11,657 nt of DNA from Bacteroidales bacterium (GCA_007128045.1 SKYG01000204.1:1-11657), one strand, 5' to 3'. Shown: positions 1 through 9,000, counted from the first letter of the stretch. Notes: generated by a model from the letters alone, not told the origin. A program made the numbers and translations.

Positions 1-1
1 C

Positions 2-643
2 TCCAACGAGGCGGCACCCCGCGTTGAAGGTGCCTCGGTGAGTGTCTCTGACGGAACAAATCACTGGGATCTGACGGAGCGGGATACAGGCCTGTATATA
101 CCCTCTGCAAAGTTCTCTGCCAAAGCGGGTCAGGAGTATCATCTGGCGATACAGCATGAGGGCAGGGAGTACCACGCTTCTTCTTTGATGCCCGGCGTGC
201 CGGAGATTGACAGCCTGACGCTGCAACGTCACACATGGAACAGGGAAAACAAAGAGATGGTAGTTCACTTTCAGGATCCTGGAGCCACAAGAGACTTTTA
301 TATGTGGAAGGTGTTTCTGAACGGCATAGAACTGACAAACCCAATAAGCCGGACACGCTTCATATCCGATGAGATCGTGAACGGACAATACCTGAATATG
401 CCGTTTTTTACCTTCCGTGAGGATGAGCATATGCCAAAGCCTGGAGATACGATCAGGGTAGAGATGCATGGCATAACTGAAGCGTACTATCTTTTCCTGG
501 ATGCCATGCGCAGAAACCAGGGTACGGTGGGAGGGCCCTTCACAGGCCCGCCAGCCAATATACCGGGAAATATCGACAATGGCGCACTGGGGTTCTTTCT
601 GGTGTCAAACATATCGCAAACCATGGTGATCATGGGAGATTAA
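2..643 (+). CDS. DUF4249 domain-containing protein, 3' part only
   Basis: This frame is open from the left edge to the TAA at 641-643, giving 213 residues with no start codon in view; the GTG at 38 is only an internal codon. The C-terminal stretch GPFTGPPANIPGNI followed by NGALGFFLVS is typical of the end of DUF4249 proteins, predicted periplasmic or outer-membrane lipoproteins of Bacteroidota. They commonly lie downstream of a TonB-dependent receptor gene, which would be outside the window here. The visible part is rich in beta-type sequence and has no transmembrane helix. The molecular function is unknown; a role with a TonB receptor in envelope uptake is inference from family context. The gene converges on maf, and its stop codon is the first three bases of a 19-bp repeat. 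Confidence 0.85.
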   Translation, partial: SNEAAPRVEGASVSVSDGTNHWDLTERDTGLYIPSAKFSAKAGQEYHLAIQHEGREYHASSLMPGVPEIDSLTLQRHTWNRENKEMVVHFQDPGATRDFYMWKVFLNGIELTNPISRTRFISDEIVNGQYLNMPFFTFREDEHMPKPGDTIRVEMHGITEAYYLFLDAMRRNQGTVGGPFTGPPANIPGNIDNGALGFFLVSNISQTMVIMGD

Positions 644-684
644 CCGCAGGGACGCGGAGCAGATTTAACCGCAGGGACGCGGAG
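641..684. repeat. Two copies of a 19-bp GC-rich repeat at the DUF4249 stop
   Basis: TAACCGCAGGGACGCGGAG occurs at 641-659 and, identically, at 666-684, a period of 25 bases. Both copies are also preceded closely by AGAT. The first copy begins with the TAA stop codon of the DUF4249 gene. It resembles CCGCAGAGACGCAGAG-like intergenic repeats that I recall from many environmental bacterial genomes. No coding potential or clear hairpin is apparent. Confidence 0.8.
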
Positions 685-705
685 TTATTCGGATTTGAGA
701 GTAAG

Positions 706-852
706 TAGAGTCCGTCCATAAAGTCAAGTGTCTGGGTCAGAATGTTCGAGGTCAAGGCATGCGAAGTTTTGAAAACCAAGGAGTTTACTCTTGTAAATGA
801 CTGTTTTTAAAACAAGCATAACGCAGAAATCGGACATTATGGACAGACACTA
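706..852. mobile_element. MITE-like foldback element with terminal inverted repeats
   Basis: The ends at 706-725 and 833-852 (read on the opposite strand) match at 17 of 20 positions, with weaker similarity continuing about 12 bases further in. A small central hairpin (stem 784-788 with 793-797, loop TCTT) lies near the midpoint. Both ends carry a TA dinucleotide (706-707 and 851-852), which could be the target duplication of an IS630/mariner-type transposase, leaving an element of 143 bp. There is no room for a transposase, so it would be non-autonomous. The right end overlaps the 3' end of maf and supplies its stop codon. The MITE assignment is inferred from structure; copy number elsewhere in the genome cannot be seen. 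Confidence 0.65.
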
Positions 853-1436
853 AGCAGGGTGAGCAGTTCTTCATATACCCGGTGAATTGGCAGTCCCATT
901 ACGTTGGCGTATGAGCCTTCGATCCTGATAATACCAATGTAGCCGATCCACTCCTGGATGCCATAGGCGCCGGCTTTGTCGTATGGCCTATAGTTCCTGA
1001 CGTAGTAGCGTATCTCTCCTTCGGTGAGTTCCCTGAAGCCCACTTTGGTGGTGTCGTAAAACACGCGGCTATGGTGGTTGTGTCTGATACATACGCCTGT
1101 ATGTACAACATGTGTCTTTCCTGAAAGCTTACCAAGCATGGCAATTGCATCTTTCTCGTTGTCGGGCTTGTTGATAATCTCTTCGTTGCATACCACGATA
1201 GTGTCGGCGGTGATAACCACGGCCTGGTTGTTTTCCAGTTCATGCTCAAAGGCTGCCGCCTTTCTGGAGCACAGCATCAGTACCACTTCGATAGGATCCG
1301 ATCCTTCAGGAAAGTGTTCAGAAATATCTTTGGTCTCACAGCGAAAGGGAATGCCGGCCTGTACAAGTAGTTCTCTCCTGCGGGGTGACTTCGATGCCAG
1401 GATGATATCGTAATTCTTCAGTTGTTCAGGGAACAT
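837..1436 (-). CDS. maf: Maf family nucleoside triphosphate pyrophosphatase (dTTP/UTP type)
   Basis: This is a 199-residue cytoplasmic house-cleaning enzyme that hydrolyses noncanonical or excess nucleoside triphosphates to the monophosphate and pyrophosphate. The N-terminal signature ILASKSPRRRELL (residues 12-24) holds the substrate-binding Ser and Arg residues. ITADTIVV (75-82) contains the catalytic Asp78, followed by NKP at 89-91 and the THVVHTGV strand at 108-115. DKAGAYGIQ ending at Gln161 points to the YhdE-like dTTP/UTP subgroup. The ATG at 1436 gives the normal family length; no Shine-Dalgarno sequence is present. The gene lies 110 bases after kdsC on the same strand, a pairing common in Bacteroidota. 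The last four residues (SVCP) and the TAA come from the inverted-repeat element at 706-852, so the native C-terminus has been replaced or slightly extended. Confidence 0.95.
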   Translation of the reverse strand: MFPEQLKNYDIILASKSPRRRELLVQAGIPFRCETKDISEHFPEGSDPIEVVLMLCSRKAAAFEHELENNQAVVITADTIVVCNEEIINKPDNEKDAIAMLGKLSGKTHVVHTGVCIRHNHHSRVFYDTTKVGFRELTEGEIRYYVRNYRPYDKAGAYGIQEWIGYIGIIRIEGSYANVMGLPIHRVYEELLTLLSVCP

Positions 1437-1465
1437 ATATTGTTTTTGTAATTAAACACCAAAAA

Positions 1466-1557
1466 GGTAGCGTGGTTGTGTGTTACCAGTGAACGATAAT
1501 TCGTGACGTTTTAAGAAGGCACCATATAGGGTGCCGTGGTTGCATGTTACCAGTGAA
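1466..1557. repeat. Imperfect 28-bp direct repeat at the kdsC 3' end, with a small hairpin
   Basis: Positions 1466-1493 and 1530-1557 match at 24 of 28 bases, 64 bases apart, and share the core GTTACCAGTGAA. The right copy includes the TAA stop and last codons of kdsC (minus strand); the left copy is wholly intergenic, ahead of maf. Similarity may extend leftward to TTAA at about 1452 and 1511 with a small gap. Between the copies, GGCACC (1518-1523) and GGTGCC (1530-1535) form a six-base stem with a six-base loop. That is too weak and lacks the T-tract needed to call it a terminator. Confidence 0.65.
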
Positions 1558-2068
1558 AGCCGTCGTCGTTGAGCCAGTGACCTTGCAGTTTCAGCACCTG
1601 CTCAATCACATCCCTGACACATCCCTCCCCCCCTTTATGGGTGGAGATATAGTTGGAGATGCCCTTGATCTCTTCGGCTGCGTCGGCAGGACAGGCGGAT
1701 ATGCCAACCTTTTGCATTACCTCGTAATCGGGTATATCATCACCCATATACAACACGTGGGATGGGTCTATGTTGTGTTCAGAGATATACTTTTCAAACA
1801 TAGCAATCTTGTTGCTGACTCCCAGGAACACATCTGAGATTCCCATGGTGGTGAAGCGATGAATGACCGAATCAGAGCTTCCCCCCGATATGATGGCAAT
1901 TCGGTACCCCTTCCTGGCAGCCAGGTGCATGGCGTAGCCATCTTTTACGTGCATGCTGCGAAGCATATCGCCATCTGGTGTCAGCAAGACCACTCCGCTG
2001 GTCATTACCCCGTCAATGTCGAAAATAAAGGTATTGATTGATGATAGTCGTTGTTTGTAATTACCCAT
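1547..2068 (-). CDS. kdsC: 3-deoxy-D-manno-octulosonate 8-phosphate phosphatase, KdsC type
   Basis: This is a 173-residue capless HAD-superfamily phosphatase of the KdsC family, which removes phosphate from KDO-8-phosphate to give KDO for the lipopolysaccharide core. Motif I is FDIDGVMTSG, with nucleophile Asp17 and acid/base Asp19. Motif II is IISGG around Ser61, motif III uses Lys87 after the conserved Asn86, and motif IV is GDDIPD (109-114). Length fits the family. The ATG at 2068 is one base after the upstream ccmF stop (TAA C ATG), so translational coupling to ccmF is plausible. It is followed by maf. The final codons lie inside a 28-bp repeat, so the last few residues may not be ancestral. 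A related HAD phosphatase specificity cannot be excluded, but motifs and neighbour favour KdsC. Confidence 0.9.
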   Translation of the reverse strand: MGNYKQRLSSINTFIFDIDGVMTSGVVLLTPDGDMLRSMHVKDGYAMHLAARKGYRIAIISGGSSDSVIHRFTTMGISDVFLGVSNKIAMFEKYISEHNIDPSHVLYMGDDIPDYEVMQKVGISACPADAAEEIKGISNYISTHKGGEGCVRDVIEQVLKLQGHWLNDDGFHW

Positions 2069-2069
2069 G

Positions 2070-4508
2070 TTAATTGTTGAGTTGTTGAGTTGTTGAATTG
2101 TTGAGTTGTTGGATAGTGTTGGATTGTATATGTTTCCACCTTCTCCTGAAGCTGATCCATAGTCCGGTTAACATTACCAGCATGCTGATCCAAAGCAGGT
2201 TGATATAAGGGAAGATCACGGTTTTTATAATAACAAAGTCGGCTCTGTCTTCAAATATTTCCACCACGATAGTGAAGTCTTCCTGGGTGATCTCTTTAAA
2301 GCGAAATACCAGATCGAGATCCTTTATAACTTCGTCTTGATGGACTATCTGGCCGTTTTTTACCAAAAATGAAGGGGTTACTTCATAAGATGTTTCAAAA
2401 TGGGTGATCACCTCAATCTCTGCGGTGATTTCAATGTTGTTCGGATCGATGATGCCAGTGGCTGTTGATGAGGAGGTGATGTTTTTGAGGGTGACTTTGT
2501 TGTTATGCACGCTCGTTGTGTCGTTAATGGCCATGGTGAGGGTCTCAACAAGCTTTTGGGTTTGTTCGCTAAGGTCGTGTTCTACGTCGGCGAAGGTCAC
2601 ATAGGTAAAGATATCGCGCAGCGGATAGATCTTTGCAAAGGGTTCATACACATTACCCATGGTTTCGTTGATCTGTATGGCAGGGAAGGAGCTAAACACT
2701 TTATAGAAGTCGCCCTGCTTGTTGGTTTTCAGAAAGTCTATCTGGTAAGTCAGGTGTGTGCCATCATAGGTTCTGCCGGCATATACAACATGGTATTCAC
2801 CCATGGGCAGCACCTCCCCTTTGATGAGCAACAGGTTCTCATCGTCAGAGAATTGCTGCCCCAGAAAGTATCCCGAGGTATTTTGTGATATGGTGGTTTT
2901 TTTGGAGAAGGTGAGCAGCACGGCGAGCAGGAACAGTGCTATTCCCAGGTGGCTGATGATGGTACCATAGGAGGCCAGTCTGTTTTTGAACCTGAAGAGT
3001 ATATCCAATGAAGAGAACAGGGCAAACAACGATGCAAAAAGCATCACCCTGTGTGCTGTCACGTTTGTTTCATATTGCCATATGATCAGGATGGAGACCA
3101 CCACTGTGAGTATCATTGGAAGGGCCAGATTCCTGGCAAAGGCTTTAAGGTTGTTTTCTCCCCATCCTATAAAGTGAGTGATACCAATGAGGAGTGCGAT
3201 TACTACAGCAAAGGGCAATTGCCAGTTGTTGTAGTGTGATACCACGTTACCAGGTGGGGTGAACTGTGTTCCGAGGATGAGGTTCAGCACCGGAATGGAG
3301 GTGGTAAAGATGATCTGGAAGGCCGATAGTATGAGTACCAGGGCGCCGACAAAGAGCCAGAACTCTCTGGTAAAGGGATCTTCGTTATCTTTTGATGGCA
3401 GGTGTCTGTAGTTTCTCACCATCAGTATGGCCCCGATGGTTAGCAATGAGAAGATATAAAAGAGGATATGTCGTCCCATCCCGTCGTTGCCAAAGGAGTG
3501 TACCGAAGTCTCCGACAGAACGCCGCTGCGGGTAAGAAAGGTGGCATATACCACGAAGATGAACGCCAGGAAGGTAAACAGGAGGCTCGGGAAGTAGGAG
3601 TGTCGTTTGTTTTTTGATATTAGCATCAGGTGAAGGGATGCTACCAGCACCAGCCAGGGCACCAGGGATGCATTCTCGATGGGGTCCCACGCCCAGAACC
3701 CGCCAAAGGTGAGCGACTCGTAAGCCCATACGCCTCCCAGCAGTATACCTATCCCAAGAAAAAAAACACCCAGGATCGTCCATGGCAACGCTGGTTGTAT
3801 CCATTCGTGGTACTTCTTTTGCCACAGTCCTGCCAGTGCGAAGCATGCGGGTACCAACACGGAGGCGTAACCGATGAAGGTAAAGGGAGGATGTGAGAGC
3901 ATCCAGAAGTTGCGTAGCAATGGGTTCAACCCGTTGCCATCGGTGATCATCATGAGATAGTGCGGGTCGCTGAAAAAGGCTATGTTGGATTCGAACATTG
4001 CCTCACGCAGCAGGGCAAAAGGACTCATGCCGATACTCAAACTACCGATTTGCACGCCCAGCACCATAGTGACCATGAAGACCTGAGACGTGGAGATGAA
4101 GGTCATGACAGGAGCTTCCCATCTTCGCGCAAACCGTAAAAGGATGACACCGAATGCGGCCTGGCAAAGGATCCAGAACAGGAGACTGCCCTCCTGGCCG
4201 GCCCAGAAAGCGGCGAGCAGGTATCCCAGTCCCAGGTCATTTTCTGCATGTGCCCATACATAGCGGTACTCGTAGTACCTGTTAAGCAGTACGTATAGAA
4301 GCATCAGAGATGCTATCAGCACCATCAGTGCGTGAAAGTAAAACGACTTGCGTGCCCAGTTGCGCCATAAGCGCATATCGGGTCGGGCTTCGTTGGAGGC
4401 CATATAGTTGGCAAAGACGGCAAAGACGGCAGAGAAAAAAGCCATATACAGGGCAAATCGCCCTGCATGACCATAAAACAAATGTTCTCCAATATATTGT
4501 ATATCCAT
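2070..4508 (-). CDS. ccmF: CcmF/CcsA-type cytochrome c biogenesis protein
   Basis: This large polytopic inner-membrane protein of the CcmF family handles haem and attaches it to apocytochrome c on the periplasmic side. From the start used here it has 812 residues. The tryptophan-rich WWD haem-binding motif (FGGFWAWDPIENASLVPW) is at about residues 268-285. Conserved histidines are visible at about 206 (LSHPPF) and 293 (ASLHLM), with many hydrophobic helices and a soluble C-terminal domain before a final helix. I chose the ATG at 4508 because the protein then begins MDIQYIGEHLFYGHAGRF, like its homologues; an ATG at 4553 would add 15 unlikely residues and overlap the DUF5723 gene. The last 18 residues (QSNTIQQLNNSTTQQLNN) come from an octamer repeat and its degenerate edge, so they are not native CcmF sequence. 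No other ccm genes are in the window. Confidence 0.93.
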   Translation of the reverse strand: MDIQYIGEHLFYGHAGRFALYMAFFSAVFAVFANYMASNEARPDMRLWRNWARKSFYFHALMVLIASLMLLYVLLNRYYEYRYVWAHAENDLGLGYLLAAFWAGQEGSLLFWILCQAAFGVILLRFARRWEAPVMTFISTSQVFMVTMVLGVQIGSLSIGMSPFALLREAMFESNIAFFSDPHYLMMITDGNGLNPLLRNFWMLSHPPFTFIGYASVLVPACFALAGLWQKKYHEWIQPALPWTILGVFFLGIGILLGGVWAYESLTFGGFWAWDPIENASLVPWLVLVASLHLMLISKNKRHSYFPSLLFTFLAFIFVVYATFLTRSGVLSETSVHSFGNDGMGRHILFYIFSLLTIGAILMVRNYRHLPSKDNEDPFTREFWLFVGALVLILSAFQIIFTTSIPVLNLILGTQFTPPGNVVSHYNNWQLPFAVVIALLIGITHFIGWGENNLKAFARNLALPMILTVVVSILIIWQYETNVTAHRVMLFASLFALFSSLDILFRFKNRLASYGTIISHLGIALFLLAVLLTFSKKTTISQNTSGYFLGQQFSDDENLLLIKGEVLPMGEYHVVYAGRTYDGTHLTYQIDFLKTNKQGDFYKVFSSFPAIQINETMGNVYEPFAKIYPLRDIFTYVTFADVEHDLSEQTQKLVETLTMAINDTTSVHNNKVTLKNITSSSTATGIIDPNNIEITAEIEVITHFETSYEVTPSFLVKNGQIVHQDEVIKDLDLVFRFKEITQEDFTIVVEIFEDRADFVIIKTVIFPYINLLWISMLVMLTGLWISFRRRWKHIQSNTIQQLNNSTTQQLNN
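2073..2112. repeat. Octamer tandem repeat, five units, inside the 3' end of ccmF
   Basis: Five consecutive 8-base units of the form RTTGTTGA/G on the plus strand occupy 2073-2080, 2081-2088, 2089-2096, 2097-2104 and 2105-2112, with a degenerate extension to about 2127. On the minus strand they encode the Gln/Asn/Thr-rich CcmF tail and end directly before the stop at 2070-2072 and the kdsC start at 2068. Because eight is not a multiple of three, any change in unit number shifts the reading frame. None of the frames through the units contains a stop codon. Confidence 0.85.
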
Positions 4509-4530
4509 TGTCTTACATAAAGTGTTCTGG

Positions 4531-4538
4531 CAAAAGTA
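4531..4538 (-). promoter_or_regulatory. Possible TAnnTTTG -7 element ahead of ccmF
   Basis: The minus strand reads TACTTTTG here, matching the Bacteroidota -7 consensus TAnnTTTG, 22 bases before the preferred ccmF ATG and just after the end of the DUF5723 gene. No clear -33 TTTG lies at the expected distance upstream, and a match to this motif is expected a few times by chance in a window this size, so the call is weak. Confidence 0.2.
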
Positions 4539-4546
4539 CATGTTTT

Positions 4547-5971
4547 TTACCATCCATGTAGTGGCCGGCCAGATTGCGGGCGGTATCCGAACACCAGGTT
4601 CATGCCCAGGTGCAAGGTTGCCAGTTGTGTTTTGTAGGGTTGAATGGCGGCCAGCACATTATCGCTGACGGCATATAATTGTAATGGGCCGAGGTTCAGG
4701 TTAAAGCCAAAGCCTATGTTGGTATAGTTCATATTGGCTACGGTATACGACATGATGATCCCGAACGCGTGCGATGGCCGGGCGTAATAAGAAATACTTG
4801 CTGAGGGGTACAACCTGTCATTATAGTAGAAGCCTTGTGTTAGCAAGGCAAGCTGATGTCTCTGACTCAGGTCGATGGCGGCCGATGCAATGATTCTGGG
4901 TGAAAGTGTCTGTCTGTATGATCCTTCCAAGGCGACAAGGTCGAAGTCATATGAGATGGTGTCGGCGTGGTTTAAGAAGTTTTCTGCGAAGCCCCCTTCA
5001 AACATGTCCTGTAAGTCGATACCTGAAAAATCAGAAGCGCCTGTGATCCTGACATGTTCTGCCTGTTCCTTCCAGTCGATAAATCCAATGTCCAGAATGC
5101 TAAATCCCAGGTGTAGTGAAGGTGTTGGCCTTATGATCATGCCCAGGTCGATCGCTGCACCGAGGTTGTTGCTGTTTGTCAGGTAATCTACGGCATGGCT
5201 GCTGTTGGCAAAATGGCCATCATCCAGTTCTTCTCCTTTTAGTATGCGCGGAATAGAGGTGTTCGAAGAATTGACCAGTATGTCGGCATGCAACTTTCTT
5301 TTTCCGTCGGATGGGTCTGTCTGCAAATGCATTGACTCATAGTTGACCGCAGTGTGTGCGAGGCCGGCAAGGATCTTTCCCCTGATGCCAGTAGTGATGG
5401 CGGGCGACCAGTCACGAGTGTATGAGGCTGCATATTCGCGGTAATGGTGATAGTCGGTGCCCAGGCCGATAAAATCGCCGGGGAGCATATTGGATGGATA
5501 CGCGTCAGAGCCTTTGACAAGCAGGTAGGCCATATCTGCTGTATATCCTACGTTCAGCTCTACCCTGTCGGTTACCTGAAAGATGAAGTAGCTGTCTTTG
5601 TGGCGCAATCCGAACGACAACAGGTCAACATGCAATGACCCATGAAAGTGGTTGTTGGGTTTTAGCTGGTTTAAGAGGTTGTCGTTATCCCAATAGTACT
5701 CATTATACATGTCGAGGCGCAGCACGTCGCCGATCATAAAACCGCGGTTTGACATATTGAGGGATAGCGATGAAATTACTGGCAGTCCGATAAAAAAGTT
5801 CGGTTGAGGGGCCAGTGCAGGATTGCCATAGCTGGATTGTGGGATGCCCTTCATCCAATACAGGGAATTGTATTGACGGGCATTGGAGTCAAAAGGCTTG
5901 GAAGTAAGAAAAATCAGGAAAAAAATGGGTAACAAGAAGGCCTTTCTGATCATATTATTTTTTTTCGACAT
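4547..5971 (-). CDS. DUF5723 family outer-membrane beta-barrel protein
   Basis: This is a predicted exported protein of 474 residues. The hydrophobic stretch IRKAFLLPIFFLIFLTS (about residues 8-24) is a signal peptide. The mature start contains GNPALAPQPNFFIGLPVISSLSLNMSNRGF, typical of DUF5723 proteins: Asn-Pro-Ala, then repeated amphipathic strands alternating with aromatic turns. The rest looks like an outer-membrane barrel of the PorV/FadL-like kind; function is unknown. The ATG at 5971 is used, but the ATG at 5953 (codon 7) would give a more ordinary signal peptide; an A8 run lies between them. The gene starts 61 bases after the S8 peptidase stop. Its stop is 38 bases before the preferred ccmF start. 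A structural or secretion-related role in the outer membrane is inference. Confidence 0.8.
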   Translation of the reverse strand: MSKKNNMIRKAFLLPIFFLIFLTSKPFDSNARQYNSLYWMKGIPQSSYGNPALAPQPNFFIGLPVISSLSLNMSNRGFMIGDVLRLDMYNEYYWDNDNLLNQLKPNNHFHGSLHVDLLSFGLRHKDSYFIFQVTDRVELNVGYTADMAYLLVKGSDAYPSNMLPGDFIGLGTDYHHYREYAASYTRDWSPAITTGIRGKILAGLAHTAVNYESMHLQTDPSDGKRKLHADILVNSSNTSIPRILKGEELDDGHFANSSHAVDYLTNSNNLGAAIDLGMIIRPTPSLHLGFSILDIGFIDWKEQAEHVRITGASDFSGIDLQDMFEGGFAENFLNHADTISYDFDLVALEGSYRQTLSPRIIASAAIDLSQRHQLALLTQGFYYNDRLYPSASISYYARPSHAFGIIMSYTVANMNYTNIGFGFNLNLGPLQLYAVSDNVLAAIQPYKTQLATLHLGMNLVFGYRPQSGRPLHGW

Positions 5972-6032
5972 TAAACACCCTCACCAGGTGATGGTTGTTA
6001 TGCTGCAAAAATCGCTACGAAATTATATAAAA

Positions 6033-9000
6033 TTATTCATATTTAAGAAGTTTGCTTTGAATATGCCAGGTACTTCCTGTAATGGTCAGGATGTATACCC
6101 CGGGGTTGAGGTGTGAGGTATCCATTGAGTGTAAGATATGCCCAGAGGTGCTGAGATCAATACTTTCGCGCCATACCGGGCTCCCGGTCAGGTTATGGAG
6201 TGTTATCACGGCTTTCCGGTCAGTGTCTGGTAGCATTGTGCCGGCTGGCAGGCGGAGGCTGACATGTACATATGAGCTGAACGGATTGGGATAGGTCGAT
6301 AATGTTGGAGGCGATACTGGTAAAGGCTCATTTACATTGATGGTGCCATCGGTAAGTATCAACCTGTTGTATATTTCCCTTGCTTTGGATGCTTTTTCAT
6401 ACAGGCCTGACCGGTCGGGTGCCATGATTATGGCAACTGCCAGCTTCAGGGTGTCGCCCGGAAACAGGTCGACAGGTCCTGCTGTGAGCATGGAGGATAC
6501 GTCATTGTCTCGCCTGTAAGATCCTGCTGCATGACGCTGGTTGGTCATGGCAGAGAACTTCTCTTCCGGGCTGAAGCCATCGTTGATTCGTATACTGCCA
6601 TTATGGCCATCGTTATCGAAGGCATAATGGGTCACTGGGTGTTCTGTCAGCAACTGAATGGCTGCAAATGATTCATGCCCTGTGGTGGCCGGGTACTTGC
6701 CCTCATCAGCAGCAAGGAAGGAGTAGGCCATCATCAGTTGGTTGTTCCATTCAGCCACCATAATTTTGTTGTTGCGGCTAGTCCAGTCGACAAAAAATCC
6801 TGCATACAGACCTTCGTGCTTTTGGTCTTTGGTGTTTATAAGCTGGTATTCTTTGATAAAGAAGCTGTTCATATCTTCCTGATCCCAGAAGTAGGTGTGG
6901 TGGTTGGTGGTGATGCCAAACGACATGGTGTTGGCTGCCAGGTCGTTGAAGCTACCAGTGAGTTCGATGCTTGCCACGGCTGGTTGCAGCAGTCTTTTTA
7001 TGTTTAGTACCGGTGTGAAATATTGGTTAAAGCTGTTTTCTTTTTCTCCATAAATGTTGTCAACGACAGCTGTCGCGTTGTTGCCATATAGCAGTCCGGC
7101 GCATTTTATCCGGGTATACTCGTTGTTGTAAGACAGACCCATCCCAAGAAAATAATTGGGATAGTTATAGCCTACAGTTCCTCTGGAGGTGATGGTAGTT
7201 TGCAGCATGCCGGAGGTGATATTCTGATAGTCTCTGTTAAATACCAGACCGAAAGTGTGTTTTCCGGCAGGCATGCCTTCGTGTGTGGTGAAGCTCAGGG
7301 TGAACAATACTTCGTGGTTAACGGGTATGTCGGGCCCTATATAGAAGCTGAAGGGTTGGTCGTTGTTGGTGGTCGTTTCGAGGGTTTGCAGAGGGCCTAG
7401 CTCAACCAGGGGGGTTGTGGGGATGATGTAGGGGGAGTTGGTGCTGATGGTTGCTGTGATGTTGGTGGCGGGTGCCAGCATGTTTTGGCACTGCATGGCC
7501 ATGGCAAACCTGCTGTTGGGCTGCTGCGCTGCCACTTCATCGTCGGTGATCAGTACATCTGTGACCCTCATGTAAGGGGTAAGGGTGTCGCTTAGTGCTC
7601 TGTACATGTTAAGCCTGCCTGTTCCCAGGTTGCCGGCGAAGGCTTCATTACCGGTAATGGTGTCGATGATATCGGCGGTAGCTTGCAGCCTGGCGGCGAC
7701 TTGCAGGGCTGTGAGCTCCGGGAAGTGGCTTCTTACGATGGCGGCGGCGCCTGCCACAACGGGTGCCGACATGGAGGTGCCGCTAGATAGGATGTACATG
7801 GTGTCGGGCCAGGTCGACAGCATCCTGACCCCTGGTGCCGACAGGCTTATATGTCGTCCGTAGCTTGACCGTTCCCACTTAATGTCGAGGCTGTCGGTAG
7901 CGGCGATTCCCATTACAAGGTCGTATGAGGCCGGATAAAAGGGCAGGCTGTTGCCGGCATTTCCGGCGCCGGCTATAATAAGGGCATCGCGGTTGATGGT
8001 GGCGTACCTGACCACATCACTGCCAAAGGCACCACCGCTGAGGTGGCCGCCCCACGAACAGTTGATGACAGAGGCACCCTGGTCGGCGGCATATACGATG
8101 CCTTCGTAGGCCATAACAAGCCTGCCAAACTCATCATCGACCTTTACTGGAAGGTAAGGTGTGCGAAAGCCAGTGCCCGCAATGCCCAGTCCATTATTTA
8201 CAGTAGCTGCGGCTGTGCCGCTAACGTGCACGCCATGCCCGGACTTGTTATATTGCGGGTAGTTGTTGTTTTCACCCAGATCCCATCCGAAAAAGTTGTC
8301 TATATATCCGTCGCTGTCACTGTCTTCTCCATTTTCCGGGTCGTCGTAATTGTATTTGACAGATTGTTGCAGGTCGGGGTGGTAGAAGTCGTTGCCGGTA
8401 TCCACAATGGCAATCACGGTGTTGGTGTCGCCCTGGGCGATTGCCCATGCTGCATATGCCTTGATGTTGTCGAGGTAGTACAGCCTGGAAAGCAGTGAAT
8501 CGTTCGGGATGAAAAGACTGTCGGTGTTGATGCTGAAGGCGGAAAAAGGCTTCCCTTCAGGTTCATAAAGGAGCATTGGCAGGTACCTGGGCTCTGCATA
8601 CTCTACCAATCCACTGCTATATAAGGCCTGAATGGCTGTTTCCAGACTTTGGCCAGCGGCAAGCTCCATCTCGTAGATCAGCGACAGATTGGCATACGCT
8701 TCTCCCGATGGGTGAAACTTTTCTGCAGGGGCATGGTGGTTAGGGAATACCTTTCTGATGGTGCTTGCCTTAGCGGCCGACAAGGTGTTGGTGAATGCGT
8801 GGTGGTTGATGGCATCTTTCCTGGCATAGGCTGACAGCTCCTCTTTTACCTTGAATATGATCCTGTCGGGCAGGGGTTGGTCATCAGGGATGAGCTTGTC
8901 TGAGACTCCAGGCAGTGACAGGTCAGAAGACAAAGGCTGAGGGTTGTATTGGTGCACAGGTACAGATATATCTAAGGGTGCATGCACGCGCGCATCTTGT

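Noticed and set aside
724..837. A 37-codon minus-strand open frame filling most of the foldback element, and a 22-codon plus-strand frame from 742.
   Set aside because: The element is poor in stop codons in several frames at once, neither product resembles a known protein, and both are confined to the repeat; chance is the simplest explanation.
1518..1535. Rho-independent terminator between kdsC and maf.
   Set aside because: The stem is only six base pairs and no T-tract follows on the minus strand.
5981..5991. Palindrome TCACCAGGTGA between the S8 peptidase and DUF5723 genes as an operator.
   Set aside because: Arms of five bases around a single centre base are expected by chance, and there is no second copy nearby.
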